This document shows positions 37,263 to 44,560 of a stretch of DNA of 64,000 nt, piece by piece. A program made the translations under genes and the position numbers. The stretch spans positions 434,001-498,000 of the forward strand of contig NZ_SJPT01000005.1 of NCBI RefSeq assembly GCF_007860095.1. Reading direction: 5' to 3'. Below the pieces are notes generated by a model that made no database searches, had not been told where the DNA came from, and was given only the letters and a program-made list of their open reading frames with translations. The first letter of the stretch is position 1. Each line of letters begins with the position of its first letter. This DNA comes from Novipirellula galeiformis. GTDB lineage: Bacteria; Planctomycetota; Planctomycetia; Pirellulales; Pirellulaceae.

Positions 37263-37661
37263 TTACGGCCAGCGAAAATCAAACTCGCCGCAATACGATA
37301 GTTTAGAGGTTGAGCGAAGTGTTGCGTCAAAGCCACCGAGAGCATTCGGAAACACCAGAAGCAGAATGTTTGCGTCGGGAACAGCGGATTGAACAACATT
37401 CAAATCGCCATCGTTGACCAAGTACGTTTCAAGATATTTGTAGCGGCGATGCCCGTCGATGGTCTCGATGAAGTCCGAATCAAGGTAGGCGTCACCAAGG
37501 TCATTGCGAAAACCCCAAACCGGGTTGCGATCCTCCCACGCCGCGTACTCCTCGTCACTGACGGAATCGTCCGGTTTGGGCTCCCATTGCGCTTCAGTGT
37601 AAAGGCAAGCGTCAGCACGCGATGGAAACGAACCAGTGAAGACGTGCAGTTTGCCTGCCAT
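37263..37661 (-). CDS. cassette 11: hypothetical, possibly Imm22-like
   Basis: 132 residues: LHVFTGSFPSRADACLYTEA, DEEYAAWEDRNPVWGFRNDL, GDAYLDSDFIETIDG, then ANILLLVFPNALGGF. The 'G-F-S-spaced Y...YLDxDFIE' layout resembles immunity protein family Imm22 of polymorphic toxin systems; this is a tentative reading. Start 18 bp inside core 37679. Confidence 0.55.
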   Translation of the reverse strand: MAGKLHVFTGSFPSRADACLYTEAQWEPKPDDSVSDEEYAAWEDRNPVWGFRNDLGDAYLDSDFIETIDGHRRYKYLETYLVNDGDLNVVQSAVPDANILLLVFPNALGGFDATLRSTSKLSYCGEFDFRWP

Positions 37662-37678
37662 CAGGGAAGACTCGGTGC

Positions 37679-37815
37679 GGACAACGGAATGTTTTTACGA
37701 CACCGCCCTAAACGAAGCGAGTGATGCCTGAACTACGAGAAATTGTACCAATGCCAGCCCGTGTGACCAACCAAGGAAGGTGTGCCGCAGGCCTAGCGTA
37801 AAAACCATGTTGTGC
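37679..37815 (-). repeat. attC site (137 bp)
   Basis: Cores GGACAAC and GTTGTGC; GTTTTTACG/CGTAAAAAC stem; CCAATGCCAGCCCG subtype. Confidence 0.92.
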
Positions 37816-37819
37816 GGCA

Positions 37820-38155
37820 TTACGGTGTCCATGCGAATCGGCCATCTTTGTACCGCGAGGAGTTGTCGGAGGCCAATTTTTTAGACCATGAGCTGTAGGT
37901 TGAACTGTATTGCCACCATTCATGCGTGTGGTCTTCGGGAACCGGATATTCAGCTCCAACAACAGGTTCGATTGTGTCGCTGTGAAGACTCCACCAGCGG
38001 TAAACGCGAATCAAGACGCGTCGATTGCCGCACAAATGGCACGATTGGCTAGACGTCTCGCGCCAGTGGGGCGTGGTTGGAAGAAGCAAAACGAGCAATG
38101 TCACGACCACCGCAATGACGCACCATTCCGATTTCGTTGGGTAGCGAAAACGCAT
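37820..38155 (-). CDS. cassette 10: membrane-anchored hypothetical protein
   Basis: 111 residues from the ATG at 38155 (MRFRYPTKSEWC); a longer frame runs back through attC and is rejected. One N-terminal helix (VIAVVVTLLVLLLP) then a soluble domain with SCHLCGNRR, a CxxC that may bind metal, and Trp/Ser-rich C-terminus. Confidence 0.6.
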   Translation of the reverse strand: MRFRYPTKSEWCVIAVVVTLLVLLLPTTPHWRETSSQSCHLCGNRRVLIRVYRWWSLHSDTIEPVVGAEYPVPEDHTHEWWQYSSTYSSWSKKLASDNSSRYKDGRFAWTP

Positions 38156-38167
38156 GAACGATTGCCC

Positions 38168-38373
38168 GCACAACGGAAGGTTTTTACGACACCCGCCCCG
38201 AACGAAGCGAAAGAGTGTCGAATCGCCAAACATTGTACCAACGGATCGCCGCTTGAACAAAGAGCGCGGGTGTGCCGCTGTCTCCATCGGAGAAGAACGT
38301 CACCGAAGCGATTGACGTTCATGGCCGGAAGATTCTCCAACGGTGAGCGGCCCAGCGTAAAACCATGTTGTGC
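38168..38373 (-). repeat. attC site (206-bp class)
   Basis: Cores GCACAAC and GTTGTGC (perfect complement); GGTTTTTACG/GCGTAAAACC stem; long class, nearly identical centre to 40678. Confidence 0.9.
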
Positions 38374-38379
38374 GACGTT

Positions 38380-38655
38380 TTACTCAGAGGGAGTTTCATT
38401 TGGAGGATCGGCGTCTGTGGCCAGCCAATCACGTAAACGCAGGCCGTTTATCGCAAGATAGACCAACCCAACGGCCGACATCACCGCCAGTTGAGGGCCG
38501 ATCGCCTCTCGAACGTTTTCGCGGAACGTGTAGTCGTTCGCACCGAACGCGGTGCCGATTGCGCGAGCAAGTACCATGAAAGGCACCAAGAGGAAGTATG
38601 GCAACATCATCACGGAATCGTTTAGGAGAACGCGATACCATTTACGACGTGCCAT
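38380..38655 (-). CDS. cassette 9: membrane protein
   Basis: 91 residues from the ATG at 38655 (MARRKWYRVLLNDSVMMLPY). Hydrophobic helices at ~15-35 and ~60-77. No family recognised. Upstream in-frame codons lie in attC. Confidence 0.6.
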   Translation of the reverse strand: MARRKWYRVLLNDSVMMLPYFLLVPFMVLARAIGTAFGANDYTFRENVREAIGPQLAVMSAVGLVYLAINGLRLRDWLATDADPPNETPSE

Positions 38656-38671
38656 AGGATTACGCTGAGTC

Positions 38672-38807
38672 GCACAACGGAAGGTTTTTACGACACCGCC
38701 GTTGCGATGCCATTCAAGTTTGAACAACAAGAGATTCTACCACCAGATGGAGGCTCGAACAAACGACAGCGGTGTGCCGAAGGCCTAGCGTAAAAACCAT
38801 GTTGTAC
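38672..38807 (-). repeat. attC site (136 bp)
   Basis: Cores GCACAAC and GTTGTAC; GGTTTTTACG/CGTAAAAACC stem; TTGCGATGCCATTC subtype. Confidence 0.92.
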
Positions 38808-38812
38808 GCCGT

Positions 38813-39112
38813 TCACCGCCGCAAAATATGGCGTGCTGCCCAATGTGCGAGTGCCAGCGTGCATCCAACGCAGATTGATGCTGCTGCAATTCCCCAAAAC
38901 GAGGATGGCAGAGCGTGAATTACGGCTTTCAACTCCTGTGTTGGGCGAGAGTGTTTCCCAGACACGACAGCAGGAGCCATAGCGAGAATGATTGCAGACA
39001 TGATGACGCCAACAACGCCGGTTTCTGGCACCGACAAACGGACACGCTTACCTTGCTGATTGCCGATTGGACGAGACGTTTCCGGATCGGGAGGTGAGTA
39101 TGGATTTTCCAT
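38813..39112 (-). CDS. cassette 8: 'MENPYSPP' type membrane protein
   Basis: 99 residues from the ATG at 39112: MENPYSPPDPETSRPI, then two helices (~32-50, ~70-88). The NPY-SPP start recurs in many planctomycete membrane proteins of unknown role. It suggests the cassette arose within that lineage. Confidence 0.65.
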   Translation of the reverse strand: MENPYSPPDPETSRPIGNQQGKRVRLSVPETGVVGVIMSAIILAMAPAVVSGKHSRPTQELKAVIHALPSSFWGIAAASICVGCTLALAHWAARHILRR

Positions 39113-39117
39113 GAGGC

Positions 39118-39255
39118 GCACAACGGAAGGTTTTTACGTCACCGCCGTAAACGAAGCGAATGACTCTGAATTGCCAAATAGTTTACCAACTAAAACCCGC
39201 GTCGCGAAACATGGAAGGTGATCCCGAAGGGACTAGCGTAAAAACCATGTTAGGC
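39118..39255 (-). repeat. attC site (138 bp)
   Basis: Cores GCACAAC and GTTAGGC (unequal); GGTTTTTACG/CGTAAAAACC stem; subtype of 30470 and 37111. Confidence 0.9.
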
Positions 39256-39588
39256 GACCGGCGACTGAGGCCAGTCATGATGGAGATAGCCAACCAATTC
39301 ATGTGCATCGTCGTAAATCTCGAAACGATGCCGGAGGCTTGCATCCGCGAGCACCTGTGACACGCGGCCAGCATCACGCAACATTTCAGAAAACGTGTCA
39401 GCCTCGAATTCAATTTGCGGGTCGCCCAAATCGCCTCCATATTCCTGAAGGACAAAGTGGTCGAAATCATTGAGGCAAATAGAATAGCGCCCAACAGTCA
39501 CGGTGAGTCCAGCGCGGGTGAGAATACTGGCCATGTCGTGCATTGACGGCCAGGAATCGAGTTCGCCAAAGAGTTGGACGTCATCCAT
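39250..39588 (-). CDS. cassette 7: hypothetical acidic protein
   Basis: 112 residues, acidic: FGELDSWPSMHDMASILTRA, GRYSICLNDFDHFVLQEYGG, FSEMLRDAGRVSQVLADASL. Mixed alpha/beta, soluble, no family recognised. Stop TAA in the attC core; start 18 bp inside core 39606. Confidence 0.6.
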   Translation of the reverse strand: MDDVQLFGELDSWPSMHDMASILTRAGLTVTVGRYSICLNDFDHFVLQEYGGDLGDPQIEFEADTFSEMLRDAGRVSQVLADASLRHRFEIYDDAHELVGYLHHDWPQSPVA

Positions 39589-39605
39589 TTGAGAAGACTG
39601 AGGTC

Positions 39606-39755
39606 GCCTAACGGTCGGTCTGGCCGACGCCGCCCCTCAACGAAGCGGTACACGTTGGCCAACCAGAGAATCATACAACCACAGTCCGCGTCAAATGAAG
39701 TGGGAAGGCGTTTGTGGCATGGATGCCGCAACTCAGCGGCCAGACCATGTTGGCG
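39606..39755 (-). repeat. attC site (150-bp class)
   Basis: Cores GCCTAAC and GTTGGCG; stem GTCTGGCC/GGCCAGAC instead of GGTTTTTACG. Related to the distal site at 29986 with compensatory stem changes. Confidence 0.88.
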
Positions 39756-40152
39756 GACGCCGTGCGACCAAGAACGCCAAGCCCGCGAGTGGTGGAAGTA
39801 CGAAAACGAAAAGCAGAAACGGGTTGAATGCAAGAGAAAGCCGCGGCGCTGCAAAGATTGCCGTTTGAACAAGCACTGCCAGAGCGATTGTCAGCCAGTA
39901 ATCGCGCAACGTTGTGGACGAGTTGGAAAACGTCGCAACGAAGCAAAGCGGGAGGGCGAAGAGAACCGTAGTGACGACAGCGACAACCAGCCAGATGTTG
40001 AGGCTGAATTCAAAAACGGACCAACGCGTCGGAAACTTTCCGCTTGGGTTTGAGAGGTGCCAGGCCCAAAGGTACGAAAGGAATACACCGGCGACGATCG
40101 AAGCGACGAGAAACGCAAGGCCCAGTTTTTGACGCGAGGATGACGGTTTCAT
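39733..40152 (-). CDS. cassette 6: four-helix membrane protein
   Basis: 139 residues with four hydrophobic helices (LGLAFLVASIVAGVFLSYLW, IWLVVAVVTTVLFALPLCFV, LTIALAVLVQTAIFA, PFLLFVFVLPPLAGLAFLV). Stop lies inside the attC. No family recognised. Confidence 0.6.
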   Translation of the reverse strand: MKPSSSRQKLGLAFLVASIVAGVFLSYLWAWHLSNPSGKFPTRWSVFEFSLNIWLVVAVVTTVLFALPLCFVATFSNSSTTLRDYWLTIALAVLVQTAIFAAPRLSLAFNPFLLFVFVLPPLAGLAFLVARRPPTWSGR

Positions 40153-40166
40153 GGAACGCCTGCGTC

Positions 40167-40302
40167 CGCCAACGGAAGGTTTTTACGACACCGCCCTAAA
40201 CGAAGCGAGCGAGTGTGAACTACGAGAGATTGTACCAATGCCAGCCCGCGTTCCCAAACAAGGAAGGTGTGCCGAAGGCCTAGCGTAAAAACCATGTTAG
40301 GC
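40167..40302 (-). repeat. attC site (136 bp)
   Basis: Cores CGCCAAC and GTTAGGC; GGTTTTTACG/CGTAAAAACC stem; CCAATGCCAGCCCGCG subtype. Confidence 0.9.
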
Positions 40303-40668
40303 GGATCTTGACTTCCGGACAGCGTCGCTATACCAATCCGGCGGATTGAGTTGCGAATCAAACCAGCCCCAATCAACGAGCGTCTCAACAAAGGCGTCAC
40401 GCTCATACGGAACGTACACATCTGGATTGATGAGAGAGTAAAAGTAGCCGTCTTGCAGCAAGGATTCGCCGAGCTGACCGCTACCAATCTGGTTGGAGAA
40501 GACGTCTACCACCGTACCGTGCGGCCGCCCAAATCGCTTAACCAGTGCCGGGAATTCCAGTCGTGGATATTCGGGGCGAGTCAGCGAATAAGGCGCAACC
40601 ACCTCAATGCCGAGATCGACGGCGGCATCGCGCCATGCAGCAGCCAGAAGAGCAACGACATCGGTCAT
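40297..40668 (-). CDS. cassette 5: hypothetical soluble protein
   Basis: 123 residues: VVALLAAAWRDAAVDLGIEV, ALVKRFGRPHGTVVDVFSNQ, DAFVETLVDWGWFDSQLNPP. Looks like a small soluble alpha/beta protein; no family recognised. Start 10 bp inside core 40678. Confidence 0.6.
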   Translation of the reverse strand: MTDVVALLAAAWRDAAVDLGIEVVAPYSLTRPEYPRLEFPALVKRFGRPHGTVVDVFSNQIGSGQLGESLLQDGYFYSLINPDVYVPYERDAFVETLVDWGWFDSQLNPPDWYSDAVRKSRSA

Positions 40669-40677
40669 TCTCGGTAC

Positions 40678-40883
40678 GCCTAACGGAAGGTTTTTACGAC
40701 ACCCGTCCCTGCGGAACCGAAAGATGTCGAATCACCGAACATTGTACCAACGGTTCGCCGCTTGAACCAAGAGCGAGGGTGTTCCGCTGTCTCCATCGGA
40801 GTAAAGCGTAGCCGAAGCGGTGGACGTTCATGGCCGAGCGATTCTCCAATGGAGAGCGGCCAAGCGTAAAAACCATGTTGACC
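40678..40883 (-). repeat. attC site (206-bp class)
   Basis: Cores GCCTAAC and GTTGACC; GGTTTTTACG/CGTAAAAACC stem; long class like 38168. Confidence 0.88.
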
Positions 40884-40903
40884 GACGCTGAATCGCCAGA
40901 AAT

Positions 40904-41200
40904 CTAACCACCGGAAAATAGCCCTATGCACCACCGGAGCAGCAGAACGAGTTGTAGCAACAGCAGAGCCAGTGATGTCGTGAATGGCAACATGAACGGA
41001 ATGCCCATACAAATGCTGCCATCCGGAACGAAGAGCCAATCGTACAACAACGTGAAAGCCATGATCGCGAAGATTGCGCCCCACCACGCGACGGTGAAGT
41101 GCAGGATCCAAGGCGCGGCAACGCCAAACGCAATCAACGACCAGTGAAGAGTCGAAACCCAGAGTGGATCGCGATAGTCATGATCGTCAGCGGTTGCCAT
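40904..41200 (-). CDS. cassette 4: membrane protein
   Basis: 98 residues, acidic N-terminus then three helices (WSLIAFGVAAPWILHF, WGAIFAIMAFTLLYDWLF, TSLALLLLQLVLLLRW). No family recognised. Confidence 0.6.
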   Translation of the reverse strand: MATADDHDYRDPLWVSTLHWSLIAFGVAAPWILHFTVAWWGAIFAIMAFTLLYDWLFVPDGSICMGIPFMLPFTTSLALLLLQLVLLLRWCIGLFSGG

Positions 41201-41217
41201 TGTGGAAAGCCTGCGTC

Positions 41218-41354
41218 GGCCAACGGGAGGTTTTTACGTCACCGCCGTAAACGAAGCGAGCGACTTTGAACAAGTGAAATTGTACCAACGTGAACGCTCG
41301 TTGCCTAAGAGCGAAGGTGATCCCGAAGGGACTAGCGTAAAAACCATGTTGTGT
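41218..41354 (-). repeat. attC site (137 bp)
   Basis: Cores GGCCAAC and GTTGTGT; GGTTTTTACG/CGTAAAAACC stem; subtype of 30470, 37111 and 39118. Confidence 0.9.
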
Positions 41355-41369
41355 GCCACTGGAGCGGGT

Positions 41370-41972
41370 TCAATCGCAATCTTCGTGATAACGAAACCCG
41401 CCACACGAAACGCATTGAAACACGTAGAAGGTCAGCGGGCCAAAGTCAGTGTCGCCAATCGCATCCCAGTCAGGCAACCGAAACCAATTCGCGATAGCAT
41501 CCGCGGGCGATTCGGAATCAGGAAGCGCGCCTGCAGGCAAAGTACCGAGGAAAGCACACGGTCGGTTGCAGCAGAATTGCCAACGTTCCCCTTGCCATGA
41601 GTAGTAATCAGGCGTCCGAATGATCTCGAACAAATGTTGAGAGTCGATCCGGACGTGATACCACGTTTCGTCAGGGAAGTTCGGATCAACGGGTTGCGGA
41701 ATGAGTTCGTAGTTGCCCAGAACGGGCGGATTGCCGAGTGGAAGCCCGTGAGTGCGACCCAACCTAGCATCCTCTACGCGTACCATCCCGAGTTCGGTGT
41801 CGATAGCATTGTCGACCTTGCCGCCGCGAAAACACTGGTAGCAAGCGTCGCAGAATCGGATCGTCGCGGGCGTACCGCAGACGCTACAAGTACCAGCGGG
41901 ATCGGTTCTGGCATGGGCGACCGGAGCCTTGAACAACGGGAACGGCATGCCGAGGTCGTCAAACGTTTCCAT
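41370..41972 (-). CDS. cassette 3: CbrC/UPF0167 family protein
   Basis: 200 residues from the ATG at 41972. TCSVCGTPATIRFCDACYQC, then IIRTPDYYSWQGERWQFCCN and RPCAFLGTLPA, match the CbrC (UPF0167) family, named from an E. coli gene linked to colicin E2 tolerance. The Cys pairs probably bind zinc. The molecular role is unknown. Confidence 0.88.
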   Translation of the reverse strand: METFDDLGMPFPLFKAPVAHARTDPAGTCSVCGTPATIRFCDACYQCFRGGKVDNAIDTELGMVRVEDARLGRTHGLPLGNPPVLGNYELIPQPVDPNFPDETWYHVRIDSQHLFEIIRTPDYYSWQGERWQFCCNRPCAFLGTLPAGALPDSESPADAIANWFRLPDWDAIGDTDFGPLTFYVFQCVSCGGFRYHEDCD

Positions 41973-41990
41973 GAATGATTTACTTGTGGC

Positions 41991-42127
41991 ACACAACGGA
42001 AGGTTTTTACGACACCGCCCTGAACGAAGCGGACAATGCCTGAACTACGAAAGAATGTACCAGTGCCAGCCCGCGTGACCAACCAAGGAAGGTGTGCCGC
42101 AGGCCTAGCGTAAAAACCATGTTGTGC
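41991..42127 (-). repeat. attC site (137 bp)
   Basis: Cores ACACAAC and GTTGTGC; GGTTTTTACG/CGTAAAAACC stem; CCAGTGCCAGCCCGCG subtype. Confidence 0.92.
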
Positions 42128-42130
42128 GGC

Positions 42131-42364
42131 CTACGGCTTGGAATCGCCGAAAGCCTCGATGTCGTGCGATTCGGCGTCGGGAAACCAATGACGGTGGAAA
42201 TCCTGAGCGACCTGTCGATCAGAGAAAACGTTCTTGAAGTGCCAACCGTCCCGGACGCCGTATCCGACCGAGCGCACCAACGCAGTTGTTGGCACGTTGT
42301 CGCGCAACCAAAGCGAGAATGCTTCGGCGTCATCAGTTCGGACGTCGATGCGGTAGATTGCCAT
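42131..42364 (-). CDS. cassette 2: small hypothetical protein
   Basis: 77 residues from the ATG at 42364 (MAIYRIDVRTDDAEAFSLWL). Ferredoxin-like beta-alpha pattern with FHRHWFPDAESHDIEAFG at the end. No family recognised. Start 22 bp inside core 42386. Confidence 0.6.
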   Translation of the reverse strand: MAIYRIDVRTDDAEAFSLWLRDNVPTTALVRSVGYGVRDGWHFKNVFSDRQVAQDFHRHWFPDAESHDIEAFGDSKP

Positions 42365-42385
42365 TGGTTTCGTGATTAGTAGGCC

Positions 42386-42521
42386 GCACAACGGAAGGTT
42401 TTTACGACACCGCCATAAACGAAGCGAGCGATGTATGAGCTAAGAAAATTGTACCAATGCCAGCCCGCGTGACCAACCAAGGAAGGTGTGCCGAAGGCCT
42501 AGCGTAAAAACCATGTTGTCC
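42386..42521 (-). repeat. attC site of the first cassette (136 bp)
   Basis: Cores GCACAAC and GTTGTCC; GGTTTTTACG/CGTAAAAACC stem; CCAATGCCAGCCCGCG subtype. First attC after attI. Confidence 0.92.
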
Positions 42522-42525
42522 GACC

Positions 42526-42906
42526 CTACGCTGCGAATTCGGCCAACGCGCGTTCGAGTGCCTTGATTACGCGTTCTCGCTTGCCGGTTTTCTGCAGGTA
42601 TTGAGGAACGCGTTCGTACCAACGTTGCGTCACGTCATGTTCGCCCCACGTGGGCATCCGAGTGCTTGGATGGATTTTGTCGCGGTAGAACTCGAGCGCG
42701 ACTTGGATTTGAGCAACCGACCAGAACTCAAAGGTGAACCCGCAAACACGCACGAAGTACGCAACGCCGGGGTCGAGTGTGGGATGGCCAGACGGTTCTG
42801 GTGGAGGCGCAGCGTAAGGCGAGTCCACGAAGCCGCCGCCCATTGGGTGGCCACCGTGAAAATGGTTGGCAGGGGCCGAACGTTCGCCTTTCCAGATTTT
42901 GGCCAT
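42526..42906 (-). CDS. cassette 1: hypothetical protein next to attI
   Basis: 126 residues. Gly/Pro/His-rich N-terminus (NHFHGGHPMGGGFVDSPYAA), then a helical C-terminus (FWSVAQIQVALEFYRDKIHP, QRWYERVPQYLQKTGKRERV). No family recognised. Start 17 bp inside the attI core; the most recently acquired and probably best expressed cassette (inference). Confidence 0.6.
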   Translation of the reverse strand: MAKIWKGERSAPANHFHGGHPMGGGFVDSPYAAPPPEPSGHPTLDPGVAYFVRVCGFTFEFWSVAQIQVALEFYRDKIHPSTRMPTWGEHDVTQRWYERVPQYLQKTGKRERVIKALERALAEFAA

Positions 42907-42922
42907 CAGAGTTTGCTGGGTT

Positions 42923-43177
42923 GGACAACGTAGTTATGTACGACGATGTGTCGTACTTTATGGGGGTGAGGCTCCACGGCGGAGGCTCGCTAAACGAGAT
43001 TGCTGATTTTAATCGCTTTTTACTCTCGGGGGACAGATCGTTGCTGCAAAATTTTTCGGTTTGTCGTATGCGTTTTGTGTTCGGGGGCGGCAAATGTGCG
43101 AACGCTTAGCGACGCGTCTGGCGGAATCGACGGGTTTTGACTGAAGCTTATTCCGGATGACGCCCCGTTGCGGTGGG
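42923..43177 (-). other. putative attI site and flank
   Basis: The core GGACAAC (GTTGTCC on the minus strand, 42923-42929) is the boundary of cassette 1 and has no attC partner. It lies between the array and the integrase stop codon, where attI is expected in reversed-integrase integrons. A small hairpin (GTACGAC at 42939-42945, GTCGTAC at 42949-42955) sits next to it. 42927-42991 recurs at 30939-31003. Confidence 0.75.
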
Positions 43178-44560
43178 TTACACCGGCTGGCGCCTGGGGA
43201 ATTTTAGGTAGCGGCAGGTGATTTGTGTTTGCAACATTTTGAAAAACTCGGCGGTGGCGAATCGCTCTTGCTGTTCTCGCGTGAGCCAGCGGAGTGAGTC
43301 GCTCCACTGCTCTTCGGGCGGAATCGATAGCGTCACAAATCCTGGCCGCTCCATCGTCGCGGTGATGCCGGTGAAATAGATCGGACGATCTCCGTTTTGC
43401 ACGCCGATCGTCACTCGGCTCGATAACAAATCGCCTGCCGCGTCGTATTCGGGTTTGAAATGCAATCGCAAAAAACCGGCTCGCTTGGCATCGCGTGTTT
43501 TGATTGGCCTTGCAGGGATCGCGGAATCGACGGAGGCGGTGGGATCAACGCTGGCGGCCGAATCGATTTGATCCAGCGGGCTGGGCAGCATGCCTTCGCC
43601 TGGGCGAGCGATGTGCACGTAGATCGTCGTCGTTTCCAGATTGACATGTCCGAGGGCTTTTTGGATACGGCGAATGTCGCAGCCATTTTCATAGCTGTGC
43701 GTGGCAAAGCAGTGACGTAGTGTGTGCGGCGTGGCGTGTTTTTTGATCTCCGCAATTTTCACCGCTCGAGCCATGATCCGCTCGGCCGTCCGCGGCGAAA
43801 GATATCGTCCTCGTTTTTCGCCCGGAAAAACATACTCCGCCGCGTCGTGCTGCTCGCCGAGATTTTTCAGCAGCGGCCGGTAGCTGTTGGGCAATGTGAC
43901 CGATCGATCGGTGCATCCCTTGCCTTGCCAAACGCTGATCACTCCGCGATCAAAATCGATGTCGCGATACCGCAGTCGCACCACTTCACTGACCCGCATT
44001 CCGGTTGCGTACATCAACCCCAAGCAAAGTTTGTCTCGCAGAGAGGGTGTCGCTTGCAGCAGCCGCTGGATCTCGGCCGTACTGAGGATCACTGGTTTGC
44101 GTTTTGGTTTTCGGGGCGTGGCGATCCCGAGCGTGATCTCGCGAAAACACATTTTGTCGAATACCGTGCGAATGACCGATAAGTGCCCCGAAACGGTGGA
44201 GGAGTCGAGGCCCGCATCCACCAAGTATTCGAGGTAATCACGAACGTGCTCGCGGGTGATCGCGTGCGGTGCGTTGCCAAACCAACGTAAAAATGATTTC
44301 AGATTGCTACGGTAATTCGATTGCGTGTTGAAGGTAAAGAAGTTGATTTTTAGTTCACGCCGGATGATTCGCATAAACTCGGCCGCGGTGGGACGAATGG
44401 AATCGAGATCGATCACGGCTAGCCGGCTCGACAAAAAGTCCTCGATCGCTTCGCGAGGCGCGTAGCGGCCGCGGGGCTGCGTGTACAGTCGGCCATCGCG
44501 GTAGACGCCCAGCCAACGCGTCGACAAAGGACTTGTGCCGCTGTGAGAAGAAGTGTTCAT
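43178..44560 (-). CDS. intI: integron integrase (tyrosine recombinase) with C-terminal extension
   Basis: 460 residues from the ATG at 44560 (frame opens 99 bp earlier). SAM-like N-domain (~75-135), catalytic domain with Arg189 (GMRVSEVVRL), Lys214, His279 and Arg282 (HTLRH), His305 (LGHVNLETT) and Tyr314 (IYVHI). The PATPHTLRH-like block and the closing SPLD match integron integrases. The insertion typical of IntI between the 'VFP' and 'SPRT' blocks is short, more like XerC/D. About 130 residues follow Tyr/SPLD that IntI1-type enzymes lack, and the N-terminus is ~60 longer. The stop faces attI, so readthrough could transcribe cassettes. Confidence 0.92.
   Translation of the reverse strand: MNTSSHSGTSPLSTRWLGVYRDGRLYTQPRGRYAPREAIEDFLSSRLAVIDLDSIRPTAAEFMRIIRRELKINFFTFNTQSNYRSNLKSFLRWFGNAPHAITREHVRDYLEYLVDAGLDSSTVSGHLSVIRTVFDKMCFREITLGIATPRKPKRKPVILSTAEIQRLLQATPSLRDKLCLGLMYATGMRVSEVVRLRYRDIDFDRGVISVWQGKGCTDRSVTLPNSYRPLLKNLGEQHDAAEYVFPGEKRGRYLSPRTAERIMARAVKIAEIKKHATPHTLRHCFATHSYENGCDIRRIQKALGHVNLETTTIYVHIARPGEGMLPSPLDQIDSAASVDPTASVDSAIPARPIKTRDAKRAGFLRLHFKPEYDAAGDLLSSRVTIGVQNGDRPIYFTGITATMERPGFVTLSIPPEEQWSDSLRWLTREQQERFATAEFFKMLQTQITCRYLKFPRRQPV

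Larger units (their letters stand above)
29986..44560 (-). mobile_element. chromosomal integron: integrase, attI and 22-cassette array
   Basis: An IntI-like recombinase (43178-44560) is followed on the same strand by a recombination core at 42923-42929 and then 21 attC sites spaced 0.3-1.2 kb apart. Each encloses one small gene or toxin-antitoxin pair. Cassette start codons lie about 6-24 bp inside each core. The integrase faces the same direction as the cassettes, the reverse of class 1 or Vibrio integrons but as reported for Rhodopirellula, Blastopirellula and Treponema. The outer end is the degenerate attC at 29986-30135. Confidence 0.93.

Noticed and set aside
29986-42929. Repeats read as a CRISPR array
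   Set aside because: Repeats are 136-209 bp, imperfectly palindromic, spaced 0.3-1.2 kb and enclose genes; they have paired RYYYAAC/GTTRRRY cores, so they are attC sites.
42728-43093. Minus-strand frame sharing the peptide KYxTxSYIT with the 30617-31015 frame, as if two related genes
   Set aside because: The similarity lies in attI-flanking DNA, stops at the recombination core and is better explained as a duplicated site.
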